Positions 10,331-21,817 of a DNA stretch of 64,000 bases are shown here, piece after piece. Below the pieces are notes generated by a model. It made no database searches. It saw only the letters and a program-made list of their open reading frames with translations, and had not been told where the DNA came from. The position numbers and the translations under genes were made by a program. Every line of letters starts with the position of its first letter. Position 1 is the stretch's first letter. The DNA comes from Prinsepia uniflora (taxonomy: Eukaryota; Streptophyta; Magnoliopsida; Rosales; Rosaceae). The stretch lies in contig CM064871.1 of the NCBI GenBank assembly GCA_032719365.1, positions 37,483,566 through 37,547,565 of the forward strand, given 5' to 3'.

Positions 10331-11372
10331 GGATACATGAACAACGAGCCCACGAGCCCTCTCGTGCCGCCCAAAGACCCTGCACGTGAATCCCACGTGT
10401 CTGCTACAGTGTCATCGTCAACCTCCGTCAAACCGGTTCAAACCCGGTTCTCTGGTTTTTTATTCGACCAAACCGACGAGACCGATTCTCCGCCGTCTGA
10501 CCACAATTCAACCTCATTTTTCTCCCATTCGTTCCGTCTCAGTCTACCCTATCTACCCATGGGTTCAAAATCGTGAAACAAGGCCAAAGATCTTACATTT
10601 AGATCGAAGAACCTCCGCCCAGTTTTCCGGTCGTCTGTCTAGGCTCGCCAGCCGTCCTCTGCCTTCGAAATCTTTCCCAAATGGGTCGTCTAGGTCCTAG
10701 GAAGTCATCCTAATCCATCAAACAGTCCCATAATTTCTAGATCAAAACTTTGAATTTTCTAACTAAAACACACTGTGTCGGGTCTTCGATCACCGTGCAC
10801 GACGGTCCCCGCCTATGCCACCGTTCAGCCCGTCTCGACCTCCCATCTCTCTTCTCCGTTTACACCATCAGCAGAGGATGAAGGTTTGTGTGGGTTGAGA
10901 TGGGTTGTGGGGTTGTGTTTGCGTTTCGGGTCTTAGAAAAACAAAGAAGGTGAATGAAACATACAAGGATGATATGCATGAATGTGGGGTGATAGAAATT
11001 GGATGAGTGACACTTGTCACTCATCTTTTGGGCCATGAAAAATATCTGGAGCCCACTCAAGAAAAAAAGTCCACTTGTCTCGTAACACGTGTAATAGTTC
11101 CTCAGAACATCCGTGAACTATAAATTTCCCGTCGAACGTTCGATTTCGACATGCTGCCTGTCTACGGACTCGTATCGACACCATCTACGTAACGATCCTA
11201 GGTCCACATGCATCGGACCTCCTCGATCAAAAGTCAATTTTTTACCCTCGTTTAGGGGCAAAATCGTAATTTCACCCTGAACGTCCGAAAATCCTCGACT
11301 AATTCCCGATTAGTCCTGCTAATCCATAATTAAGTCTTAATTAATCCCAAGAATTTGGGACCGGTCGTTACA
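10331..11372 (-). repeat. truncated LTR fragment, reverse
   Basis: Read on the minus strand it starts at 11372 with TGTAACGACCGGTCCC and keeps U3 with a GACAGGCRGCA core near 11160, then a GTAGCAGACACGTG-type central module. It stops near 10330 without reaching an LTR end. The open stretches on either strand have no recognisable domain. Confidence 0.65.
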
Positions 11373-14300
11373 TGTCAAATAGAAAAATTTAAGGTCACTA
11401 GGCCGTTACATAACTTCATATGACAATCCCCAAATCCCCTGGATTTAATTATAATATTTAAACACGAACTACACACTTCAGACACCTAAAACTATCCTGA
11501 AACAGAGTCTGATCGACTCGAAACCTGTGCCAATAGGTCTGTGTCGTCAAAAACATCAAAAAGTGTGTTGAACACTTCCCCAGAAAGTCAACCACCCGCC
11601 CTTATTGTCAGGACCCGTCCCAAATATCACCTCGATATCAGGGACGAACCCTTCTCCCGTCTGACAATCACACTTACAGTACCACAATTAACCTTAATAC
11701 AATTATAAGCATAACTATCAGACGAAGGAGTAAATATGTACAACAGTAAGTCAGAGCATAGCTCTACAAAATGGGCACAAAAGTAAAACTCAATCCGGGC
11801 ACGTCCCCCGTCAATCAATATCCGGGTCTTTAAACCCATATCCAGATCCAGCAAATCCAATCCATTTCAGTGTAAAACCGTTCCGAAACCCATCACCAAA
11901 CTCGAATTCGGAATCCCTAGTTCGAAGCCCTTCCGGCGTTCAGAACCGACATTCCGAACCCAAATCCGGAAAGTCCATGTTTATACCAAAAACCATAGGA
12001 AATCCCAAATCATGTTTCATAACTCATCTACCATCGTTAGAAAACGTTTATAGGTTGAATTTCTCAAATATGCCATCAAAATCTGAAAACCGGCTTTTTC
12101 TCGGAAAACGTGCAAAATCCGAAAACGTCTCGAAAAACATGCAAACATTTCAATCACGTATAACCATCATGGAAAACATAAAAACACACATAATATCATA
12201 AAACATTGATAAAAACAGTTAGGCATGCTCGGAAGTAGGAAAGAGTCCACTCACAGATCAGAAAAAGTCACTCGCGCCCCGTGCACTCCTCGACCGTCTC
12301 TTGTGTCTCCCGTCCTGTCAATAGATACCAAATAGGGTCACAAATACATCAAGGATACCTTCCCTATTTTCCCCAATTTTTCGGGAATTAAATAATATTT
12401 TAATCCTAAACCCGTAACCAACTGGATTCCCGAACAACTCCGTAACACTGTCCGATTCACCCGAAAACTACACCATTGGATTCCTTAGAACATTTAGGAC
12501 TAAACTCATGTTGGAAGCTTGGCCGGATTCCTTCCCACGCGCCTCCACGCGCCGCCCAAAGTGGCTGCGCATGGGCCTCACGCGCCTGCTACAGTGCATC
12601 TCCTTCCTCGAGTCAACCGGTTCAACACAATTGAACCGGCGTGAACGGTTCTCTGTAATCCGACCACCATTTCAGTCCAATCCAATCCCATCCTCTTCGT
12701 CCCGTCCTAAGCAACCTGACCATGTCCTAACCTCGAAGAATCACGGCCGGAAACCCGCCGTTCACGGCCTCGAAACAGACGGCCCGTAGCCCCTGTTTTG
12801 GCCGCCAGCCGCCCAGGTCCTCCCCCGTCACGACGTTCATCTTAATCGACGCCTAGGACCCTCTTGAACTTCACCCTAACCTCCTTATCCCTCGACTCTA
12901 CGCCCAACTCCACGACTTTGCATTTGAAAGTCACGGCCAAACAGAGTACAGAGTACTCTCCGTCGACTGGGCTCCGCCGTGTACGCCCCCGTCGCGGCGA
13001 CCGTTCTACACCCTTCCTAGAACCTCCCTGAACACCACTGCACTCACCACTCCCCTCGATTCTCGTCCTACCTTCACGACTTTTGAATTTAAAATCCACG
13101 GGAAAACAGAGCCAAGAAATTTACCTTTCGATTCCGGCGCCGCCGTGGGAACCGCCACCTACCACGGTGCTCGTGGAACTCCCCGTAGCCTCCTGAGTCT
13201 CCTAGTGGCTTGAATCGATCCACCACACGGCACAGCAGCCACCACAGTCCACCTCCTTCTCTGTTTTCTCCAAACTCCAGCCGTCCACCGTGTAGCCTCC
13301 GTGCACGGTTGCAACTCCAAACCGCGATCACTAGCTCACCCTCGTCTCTTTTTCACTTCCACCAGTCATCAACTCCCTCACACTTGCACGAAATCGATCG
13401 AAATCTCTCCAATTTTCCTCTCTGTTTTCTGTGTTCTTCAAAGGAGTGCACAGTTCAAATGAGGGTAAAGTGTGGTCGTGCACACTTGAGAACATAATGG
13501 AACCATCCAGTCCCCTGCACGTGTCCACCATCCATAGGCCAGCCCAAAAAAATCTCTGCCACTTGCCCTTATCTGATTGGGCTGAGGGAAAATGACCAAA
13601 ATACCCCTTCTACAAATAATTACCATTTTGCCCTCAAACGTTCTAGACCCGCAACTATTCCGTCCGACGTCCGATGACAGCGTGCCGCCTGTCGTTGAAC
13701 TCAAGACGTCGAGACCTATCTAACGGTCCTCGGTCTACGTGAAAATCACAAGTCCTCCAAAAAGTCAACATTCCCCTCGTTTACTCAAAATTACGGTAAC
13801 GCCCCCAAACTTCCGAACGTCATAACTTTTCCTCCGGTTGTCCGAATCGAGCCTGCCACCTGTCTACGGACTCGTGACGTCCTAAACTACATCACAGTCA
13901 AGGGCTAACACTCAACCAATCGGTAATTCAAAAAGTCAACTTTTCATCTACTATTCACAAGGGCAAAATCGTCCATTTACACAAAATTTTACAAAATTAC
14001 CTTTTTACCCTTCCCGAAGGTACGGGTTGTTACACTTATGCACCACCGCAAGCGACTGCGTGTGAAGCCCACGTGCTGCTACAGTGCTATCAATGTTCAT
14101 CTTCCTAACCCGACTACCTGTTAAACGGGTCTGTGAACCTGCGATTCAACCCGACTAGTTATCCATCAATTCGACCTTGTTTTCTTTCATTCTTTCACTT
14201 AAATTAATTTAATCACTCTCAATTAAAGTTCTATATACTCCATTTCATGAATTCATACCTCAATTGATCGATTTCCAATTCAAGTTCCAAAAAGGTCGTG

Positions 14301-14690
14301 GCTCAATTCCGTCCAATTGCTCTCTGTTTGATCAATTACACGAACACAAACTCAATTTTCCCAACTTTTCGCAGAGTCTGTTCTTAGCCTTTTTTGCGCC
14401 AATTGCTTTCATTTTTGAAGTGGTTCAACTCGACTTGATCCCAGAAGGCTTAATTCGAACCCAATTTTGGTGATCGAATACCACAATTTCAAATTTGAAA
14501 TTTCAATTTTCTTCAATTTCGAATTCTGGGTTTCGGGTTCTATTCGGTTTCCTCTTTGTCTTCTCTCATTTTTCTTCTCTTTTTTCACTCTCTTTAATCC
14601 TCTCGATTGATCGAATCAAGATGAATTGTTTGGTGGGATTTGTTTGATCAAGCTATCCTCTGCTGTTTTGTGTGAATATCTGAAATGAGA
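11373..14690 (-). repeat. decayed LTR-like host of the solo LTR
   Basis: Two parts, 11373-11605 and 14040-14690, become continuous when the solo LTR 11606-14034 is removed. On the minus strand they carry words typical of the LTR middle, such as a CTGTAGCAGCACGTG-type string near 14080 and TTTCGAGTCGATCAGAC near 11510. No gene is seen. The right boundary near 14690 is approximate. Confidence 0.45.
11606..14034 (-). mobile_element. solo LTR, reverse, TSD CTTAT
   Basis: TG...CA ends (TGTCAGGACCC ... GTTGTTACA) with perfect target duplicates CTTAT at 11601-11605 and 14035-14039 and no internal domain. This is the product of recombination between the two LTRs of one element. It carries the reversed GC-rich module at about 12535-12595 and two U3 cores near 13690 and 13860. 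Confidence 0.88.
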
Positions 14691-16136
14691 GAAGTATTCA
14701 TTTGAATCTATGCGGCTACACATGCCACTAAGCCCTCAAATATCAAGACCTTCACACATATTATTGAACTATATGTGAGTATTGTGTTTTTTGTATGAAT
14801 TTTGTGATGGATGTGTTGACCTAGTGTTATTTGTTTTATGGTGTGATGAAGCATATGGGGTGTGATATTATTATTGTGATGTGTGCTTGATTGTGACTCG
14901 GATGACATTTAGAACCATTTTCAAAGCACTTTATGCCATTTGGTTATTAAGATCAGTATATAAGTACTGCATATTAAATGGCAAACCATTAAGGAGTAAA
15001 TGTTGGTTATAAACCTTATGTATGAAAAGTTTATTGAGGTCAGGGATTAGGATATTGACATATGTGGAATTTTGAGCCGAGGTATGAGAATAGTTGGAAT
15101 TGAAAGCGTTTAGTTCCGAAAGAAGTCGAAAAGTGGAGAGGTGGAGTAAACCCTTAAGTAATGAGCAGAAGTTTGGGGAAAAACTGAAGTAATGGGTCGT
15201 ATTGGATTTGAAATTGAGCTTAAGCATTGTACGAATGGGATATAAAGGCTTTGAGATATCTTGTGGATATGACATTTAAACAGAATGTTAGTAATTTCTT
15301 GACTTAGACGATATATATGCAGGTTAGTAATTATAGGGAGATTTGAGTATTCAGACGTGACTAGAAGATTCCTTTATATGGTACTTACAGTTATGGAATG
15401 TGAAGCCTGTTCAGTTGAGAAAGTTTTATAACTGATTGATTCCATAGACCATGAAAGTGTGAGTAAGCAATGGTTAGTTGAATTGATGATTTTAACTTTG
15501 GTCTATCCGGAATCTACATCTATGTAGTTTATTTTCATTTACTGCATCTAGATTTTGAGAACCTGGACCCTATGGTGGTTAGGTGATCTGATTTAAAATA
15601 CCTAAGAGGTGATGCAATTATGAAGATCTTGACGAATAGGGTTCGGGAGGAAGTCTATGTCTTGCGTTGTTGTTTATAGTTGTTCAGGTTCGAGTTAATG
15701 ATTCAATGCTTTCTGGCGAGGGGCCGGATCTGAAGGAAGTAATGAGTTTTTAGATATGTCCAAGGTATTAAGAGTGGATTTTAACATAGCTGAGTGGTAG
15801 TAAGTTTAGCTCTTAAGAAGTCTTTATAAAAACTTGTGATACCTTGTGATGAAAAGTAAGATAAAGACATAGTATGACTTGGATATAAAGTTGTGTAGTC
15901 CCTGAGATCAATTTGGTTAAGCTGAATTGGTTTCTAAACCGGGAGAAAAGGTCGTAGTAGCGTGATCCTTAATAGGATTCAATGTTTCTTTATTTTGGCT
16001 CAAGAGTTAAATGGGTGTTATCATGAGAAGTTAAATGTTTCTTATCTGATTTAGTTGGAATATGTGGTATTTCCTAATTCTACCCCAACTCGTGGTTTGA
16101 AATTTTGAGGACGAAATTTCTTGAAAGAGGGTAGGT
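14691..16136 (+). mobile_element. 3' part of a Gypsy-like interior, decayed
   Basis: No domain is recognisable, but the last 50 bases have the sequence context of a Gypsy interior end: TTTTGAGGACGAAATTTC, then the purine-rich TTGAAAGAGGGTAGG, directly followed by an LTR start at 16137. The 5' part of the element and its first LTR are not identifiable in the window. The open stretches are short and the left limit is uncertain. Confidence 0.55.
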
Positions 16137-16178
16137 TGTGATGACCCGAAACTTTGAGGAAACCAAAATTAGCAAGAT

Positions 16179-19100
16179 TGACAGGACTCGCCCCAAATCC
16201 CTCGGGATTAGCGTGGGACGTGCCTGCTCCCGTCTGACACGAAGTGTCAGACCAGGGATATTTCCGTCTTTTGCCAAACCGGGCTATCAGAGTACGCCAG
16301 GATCCGAAGGAGGAATGCGATGTCTCGTCTCTGCTACAGCCACATCCGCGATCAACCTGAAAGGCATTCAAAACATAAAAGTTGTAACATTTTATAAAAA
16401 CCTTTCATAAAAGAACTTTATGCCCTTCATTAAAAACATATGCATGCATTCGAAAACCATGTCTAGGGTTCATGCCCCGTTCCCATAAACCAACATGAAC
16501 CATCAAATCATTTGGGCCTCAGCCCGAAATCCGACAATCAAAATACTTGGGACCTCCGCCAAACTCAAAACACGTGGGAACTCATCCCAAAATCACCTCA
16601 TAAGGGTCTCAGCCCAAAACCAATACGTGTGTTTCATAGCCCAACGCCATCTCAGTGAAAACTCATACACATATACATATATACATATATAACCCGTCCT
16701 AGGCACTTCCGGAGAAGATGCCAATCTCGGGGCACACAGCCCCTAGGGAACACATCCCCGATATAGTCACGATATCATCTCTATACTAGTGTGCATACTA
16801 CTCGGGGTCTCACTCCGAGTCTTCTCCCAGGAATCTCCATCTGGAAGGTTCAATCTCTGGATCTAGTCCGAGCTCTCTCTCTGGATCTAGTCCACATATC
16901 CCTCCGGAATCTGGTCCGGGACCACCACATAATAAGTAACCTCCACTCTTGGAACTGGATCCTTATGGGGATACCCACTCTGGTCTGTGGATCGTGACTC
17001 TCCAAGTCGACGCTAGAGGAGACCAATCAATCATCTCATAAGGAGGGTATATACATACCAGTATATCAAAACCCATAAAAGCGGGACTCACGCCCGAAAC
17101 ACAAAGCAAATGGGCCTCCAGCCCGAACATAGAACTCAATAGGGCCTCTCGCCCGATTTCACAATAATTGGGCCTCGAGCCCGAACTCAAATCAACTGGG
17201 AATCGAGCCCGATATCTCAGGGTCAGTCACGATCCCGATCGTAGCGATGCGTGCAACCATCAATCCAGGACCGCTCTCAATCCTGGTATGTCGCCGTGAA
17301 CACATCACTACCGCGACCATCTCGGGACCATGGAGCACACGTCGCTGATCGATCCTCTAAACCTTCAGCACTCTGAAGTATAACCTCCAGTGGCTGCTCA
17401 AAAACGAGACGTGCATCGTGACCTCTCCGAAAGGAACGTATCCCAATCCGGAGGCGAGCGTCACGTAGTCCGTCGCCGTGCACACAGCACCCGTCGCGAC
17501 TACGACTCAGACCTACGGGTCGTCAATAGGGTCTCATTCCCGAGTCAAAACTAAATCCAATTGGGTCTCATGCCCGAATAATCAAGACCAAATGAGTCGT
17601 TTTACTTTTCAAAACCATTTCATGAAAACCGAAAGCCTAAGCGCGTATAAGCACGTATAAAACCCGAAAACCTCGAAGTACGTGCCCATACAGAAACAAA
17701 CACCAAAATGCACTCAAGGCATCACAAAACACAAATTAAAACAAATATAAAACATTTATGCATGCATCGATTTCAGAAAGAAAGTCCACTCACAGACCGT
17801 CCGAAGTCGCGCCTCGATACGCGTGCCGTAACCGTCTCCTGGGTCAAACGTCGCCTCCGGGATTCCCAAACCTGTCCAAATTAATTTAGAGGGTTACTAA
17901 CTACTTATATAACCCCTTACTAAAGCCCCGTAATTTTCTGGATTTTCTAACTATTTTTAAACGCGAACCTAAACCTTCGGACAACCCGAAACCTATAGAA
18001 ACGATGTCTGATTGACACGAAACCAGTCCCAAAATGGTCGTTGCATCGAATAGATGAAATTACATGTTGGAACCTTCCCAAGATTCCCTGTCACGCGCCC
18101 TCACGAGCCCTGGGAGTGCACTGCGCGTGGGCCTCACGCGCCACGCTATAGTGTCATCCCCTACCTTCAGCCGACCGGTTCGACCGGTCCGGTCTGGTTT
18201 TTCCTGCAACTTGGACCGGCGTGACCGGTCCAGGCTCCTACAACCCTCAAATCTCATCCGTTTTGTCCAATTTTAATCCCTAAATTCCTAGTTTATTGTT
18301 TTCTATCATTCCCAATTAGTAAAACAACCTAAAACCACCTAGAACCCGTGAACCCAAAAACCCCTCAAGGTTCAATTTTTCTAAAACCTCCCCCACGGTG
18401 TCTCGACCTCCATCCTTCCTCCAGATCATCCTAATACTCCTCTAATAACCCATTTAACTTAAAACAATCCATAAAAACCGTCCATAATACAAAAATTGGA
18501 AAAATGGATTAAAAAGGTAAACCTGATACCTTTGATCGATTTTCCCCCTCCGTTGCCCACGGCGGCTCTCCCTAGCCAACCACCACGTCCTCCGATCCTC
18601 TCTTCCTTCTCTAGCCTCTCACAAACGGTCATGGATCAAGGGTTTGGGTTGTGGATGAAAAAATGGTGGATCGGGTTTGTGTTTGGGAACAAAGAAAAGA
18701 AATGGTCGATGGTTATGCATGAATGTGTGAGATTGGCCAGTGGATGAGTGACACTTGTCACTCATCCATTGGGTGTCTAAAAAACTGGGCCCACTAAAGA
18801 CAAAACTGCCCTTTTTGTCTCGTAAAACGTGTTGTTATGAATAGTGCCCTGAAACTTCCGTGAACCGTAACTTCGCCGTCGAACGTTCGAATTCGACGTG
18901 CCGCCTGTCTACGGATTTGTATCGTCGTGATCTACGTAACGGTCTTCGGCCATCGGACCTCTCGGTCAAAAAGTCAACTTTTGACCTCCTATTCACCCAA
19001 ATTACCAAAATGCCCTTGAACTTCCAAACGTCATAACTTCCTCCTCGAACGTCGGAATCGAGCGTTCCACCTGTCTATGTACTCGTGACGTCACGAACTC

Positions 19101-19272
19101 GTCACAGTCATCGGCCAAAGTCCATTTGACCGCCTAAACAAAAAGTCAACGATTTGCCCATTTCAGGGGAAAAATCATCATTTTGCCCGAACGTCCGCTA
19201 ATCCTCGTCTAATCTCCGATTAGTCTCGCTAATCCGTAATTAATCCCATTAATTTTGGGAGGGGTCTTCACA
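16179..19272 (-). mobile_element. solo LTR, reverse, TSD AAGAT, same family as the LARD LTRs
   Basis: It starts TGACAGGAC and ends CTTCACA, with perfect duplicates AAGAT at 16174-16178 and 19273-19277. It matches the LARD LTR in reverse over the terminal hairpin (16233-16251), the GGGC...GCCC mini-hairpins (16500-17590) and the RY motifs, so this family has at least two insertions here. The open stretches in it are LTR sequence, not genes. Confidence 0.88.
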
Positions 19273-21353
19273 AAGATTGGGTAAAAATGAGGATTTTGCC
19301 CTTGAAAGGTCAAAATGTTGACTTTTTGCCATAAACCTCCTTTGAGAATTCCGAGAAGATCGTTACAAGAGTCTCGGGATCTTGAGTTCATAGACAGATG
19401 GCACACAAAAATTGAAAGTCGAATGATTCCGATACAGGTCAAAAACCATTAATGGAATTTTTGTAATTTTGGCATTAAGGGTAAAATGGTCATTTGGCAA
19501 TGAAACCTTGTTGGATTGTGCCAAGTGTCAGCTTCTAGAAACCCCTTATATTTTTGCTTCCCCACTAACTTCTCCCTATATTTATCTGTGTAGGGGTATG
19601 CTGGTTGTTGGTTTTCGGTGGCAGGGGCCGAAAGCCATGAAAGGCTGTGAAACCACCCACCGTGAGGGAGAATTGGAGTAGAGAGAAACTGAGGGTTTAG
19701 AGAAGAGAGGGGAGTGAAGAGAAACATAGAGTGATGGATGAGAGCTGGATAGAGAATGGGAAAGGAAATGAAGGACTAAGTTCGGTCATGGACCCGAAGG
19801 TGTTGTTCTTGGGTCCTTAGTTCGAGCTTGGGTTTTAAGGCCTGTAAACTGGATGTTGAGGATCCTATAACCCTTTTAGGGACTTTGTGATCATGAAGGG
19901 CTCGAAAACGTAAGTTTTGGATGCGGAAACCAGGTGGAAACAAACTAAGATGTCACAACGGAAACTTGTGGATGTTGACCTTGGCTCGCTTCGAGGTGGG
20001 AAAGGTTATGGGAATTACAGAAACTGTGCAAAATAGCCTGGTTGCGTGTATGATATGTGTGAGTGGACTTTCCTTTCTTAATCCTATGCATGCATTTTTA
20101 TATGGTTTTACATGATTTATTATGTGAATTTCTTGATGAATTTTTATGTATGATTTTTACAGATTTTATGGTGATTTTACGGTAAATACGACTTTACACG
20201 TTTTACGATAAATTGTCTATGTTGTGCTCTGGTTTATCACTGACTTTTGGAAAATTGTTTTATACTCGATATGTAATGTTTATATAACTTTGGAAACTGG
20301 TTTCTAAACTTGATTATGGATATGGAATGGTTATCTGGTATGGTATGTGATTACAGAGTTTATATGTGATACGACTTTGGTATATGTAATGGTTGTAACG
20401 ACCCGTCCCGGAATTCGGGATTAGGTTAGTAACTAATCATGATTAATGAGGGTTAATCGGTGGTTAGTTGGGTGGAATCGGACGAACGTGGCAAAATGAC
20501 CGTTTTGCCCCTGGTTGTGGGCAAAACGTTGACTTTTTATTCGGGCGGTCAAATGGACCTTGCCCGATGACCGTGACGTAGTTTGGGACGTCACGAGTTC
20601 ATAGACAGGTGGCACGTCCGATTCGGACGAACAGGGTAAAAGTTATGACGTGCGGAAGTCCAAGGGCATTATCGTAAATTGGACGTTATAAGGGGAAAAA
20701 GTTGACTTTTTGTTTGACAATTGATATCCATATGACTCGATGACCGTTATGTTCGTCTCGACGCCCTGAGTACAACGACGGGCGGCACGCGTCAATCGGA
20801 ATTCAAATGGCCAAGTTGTGGGTCTAGATTGCTTGAGGGCATTTTGGTAAATTGTCAATTGAGGGCAAAATGGTAATTCAGCCTTGGGGACAGCCGTGGG
20901 ACAGCGGTGCGCGGGTGGTTTCCCCTCAGAAAAACAGAGCATGGTCGGGGGAGAATTGTTTAGTCTGCCCAAGGAATTGTTGAATTCTTTTTACCTGATA
21001 ATGGCTGAGTGGGAGAGTTGTTTAAGGACTTTGAGGTAGTGGCATAGGCTGGTGCAAACCCAGTGCACGGGGAGGATTAAACCATGACATTTTTGGGCGG
21101 TGCGGGAAACCCTTTGTGCAGAGAGACCAGAATGTCTTCCCACGGGTGTTGGCGTCGTGTGCGGTCATCAGAGTATGTGGGGGTGCTGGTACTTGGGTCT
21201 GAGAGTGCACATTCGTGGGCTGTTGTATTCAAACTGTGCGGGTGTCTCTGAGGGAAAAACAGAGTGTGAGTGATGGCTGGCCATTTTTCTACTAGAGCAA
21301 CTCGGGTGCGAGTTTGAGGCAGGGTGAGAGAGTGATTATAGTCGAGTGTGTTG

Positions 21354-21817
21354 TGTCAGGACCCGACCCTCTTCTGTCAGGTCCCGATTCATCTAGCACG
21401 ATATTGTCCGCTTTGGGCCTCGCCCTCACGGTTTTGTTTTCGGGAGCTCACGGTGCAACTTCCCAGGGGGTCACCCATCATGGAATTGCACCAGCCTCAA
21501 CTCGCTTAACTTTGGGGTTCCAATCCCCCCCAAAGCCACTGAGCTCCCAAAAGGCCTCATCTAAATTAGAGTGGTGCAACCGCACGCTCTATCTAGCATG
21601 ATATTGTCCTCTTTAGGCGCACCTGCGCCCGCAAGGTTTTGACCCCAAGACCTCACGCCTGGAAGGTAACCACCTTAACCAGCGCAGCCAAGGGAGGCCT
21701 CATGCTAGATAGGTGTGTGCCTACACCTTTAAGGCACACCACCATCCTCTCCCAGACCATTCCCCCCGGCAGGAATGTGGGATTGTTCACCGTTCCCTCC
21801 AGGACACGGGTCTTACA
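21354..21817 (-). mobile_element. solo Cassandra LTR, reverse, TSD TGTTG
   Basis: TGTCAGGACCC ... GGTCTTACA with perfect duplicates TGTTG at 21349-21353 and 21818-21822. The 5S-like block is reversed: GGTCACCCATC (21469-21479) and CGCTTAACT (21503-21511). It is about 145 bases longer than the other copies because of the insert at 21561-21694. Confidence 0.87.
21561..21694 (-). mobile_element. tRNA-related SINE-like insert inside the Cassandra LTR
   Basis: The insert is bounded by 9-bp repeats AGGCCTCAT (21552-21560 and 21695-21703) and absent from the four other Cassandra LTRs. On the minus strand it starts with a Pol III A-box-like TGGCTGCGCTGGTTAAGG, then about 45 bases on GGGGTCAAAACC, a B-box-like string. 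The far end resembles the Cassandra sequence around CATCTAGCA...ATATTGTCC, so a chimeric or rearranged origin is also possible. There is no clear poly(A) tail. Confidence 0.55.
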
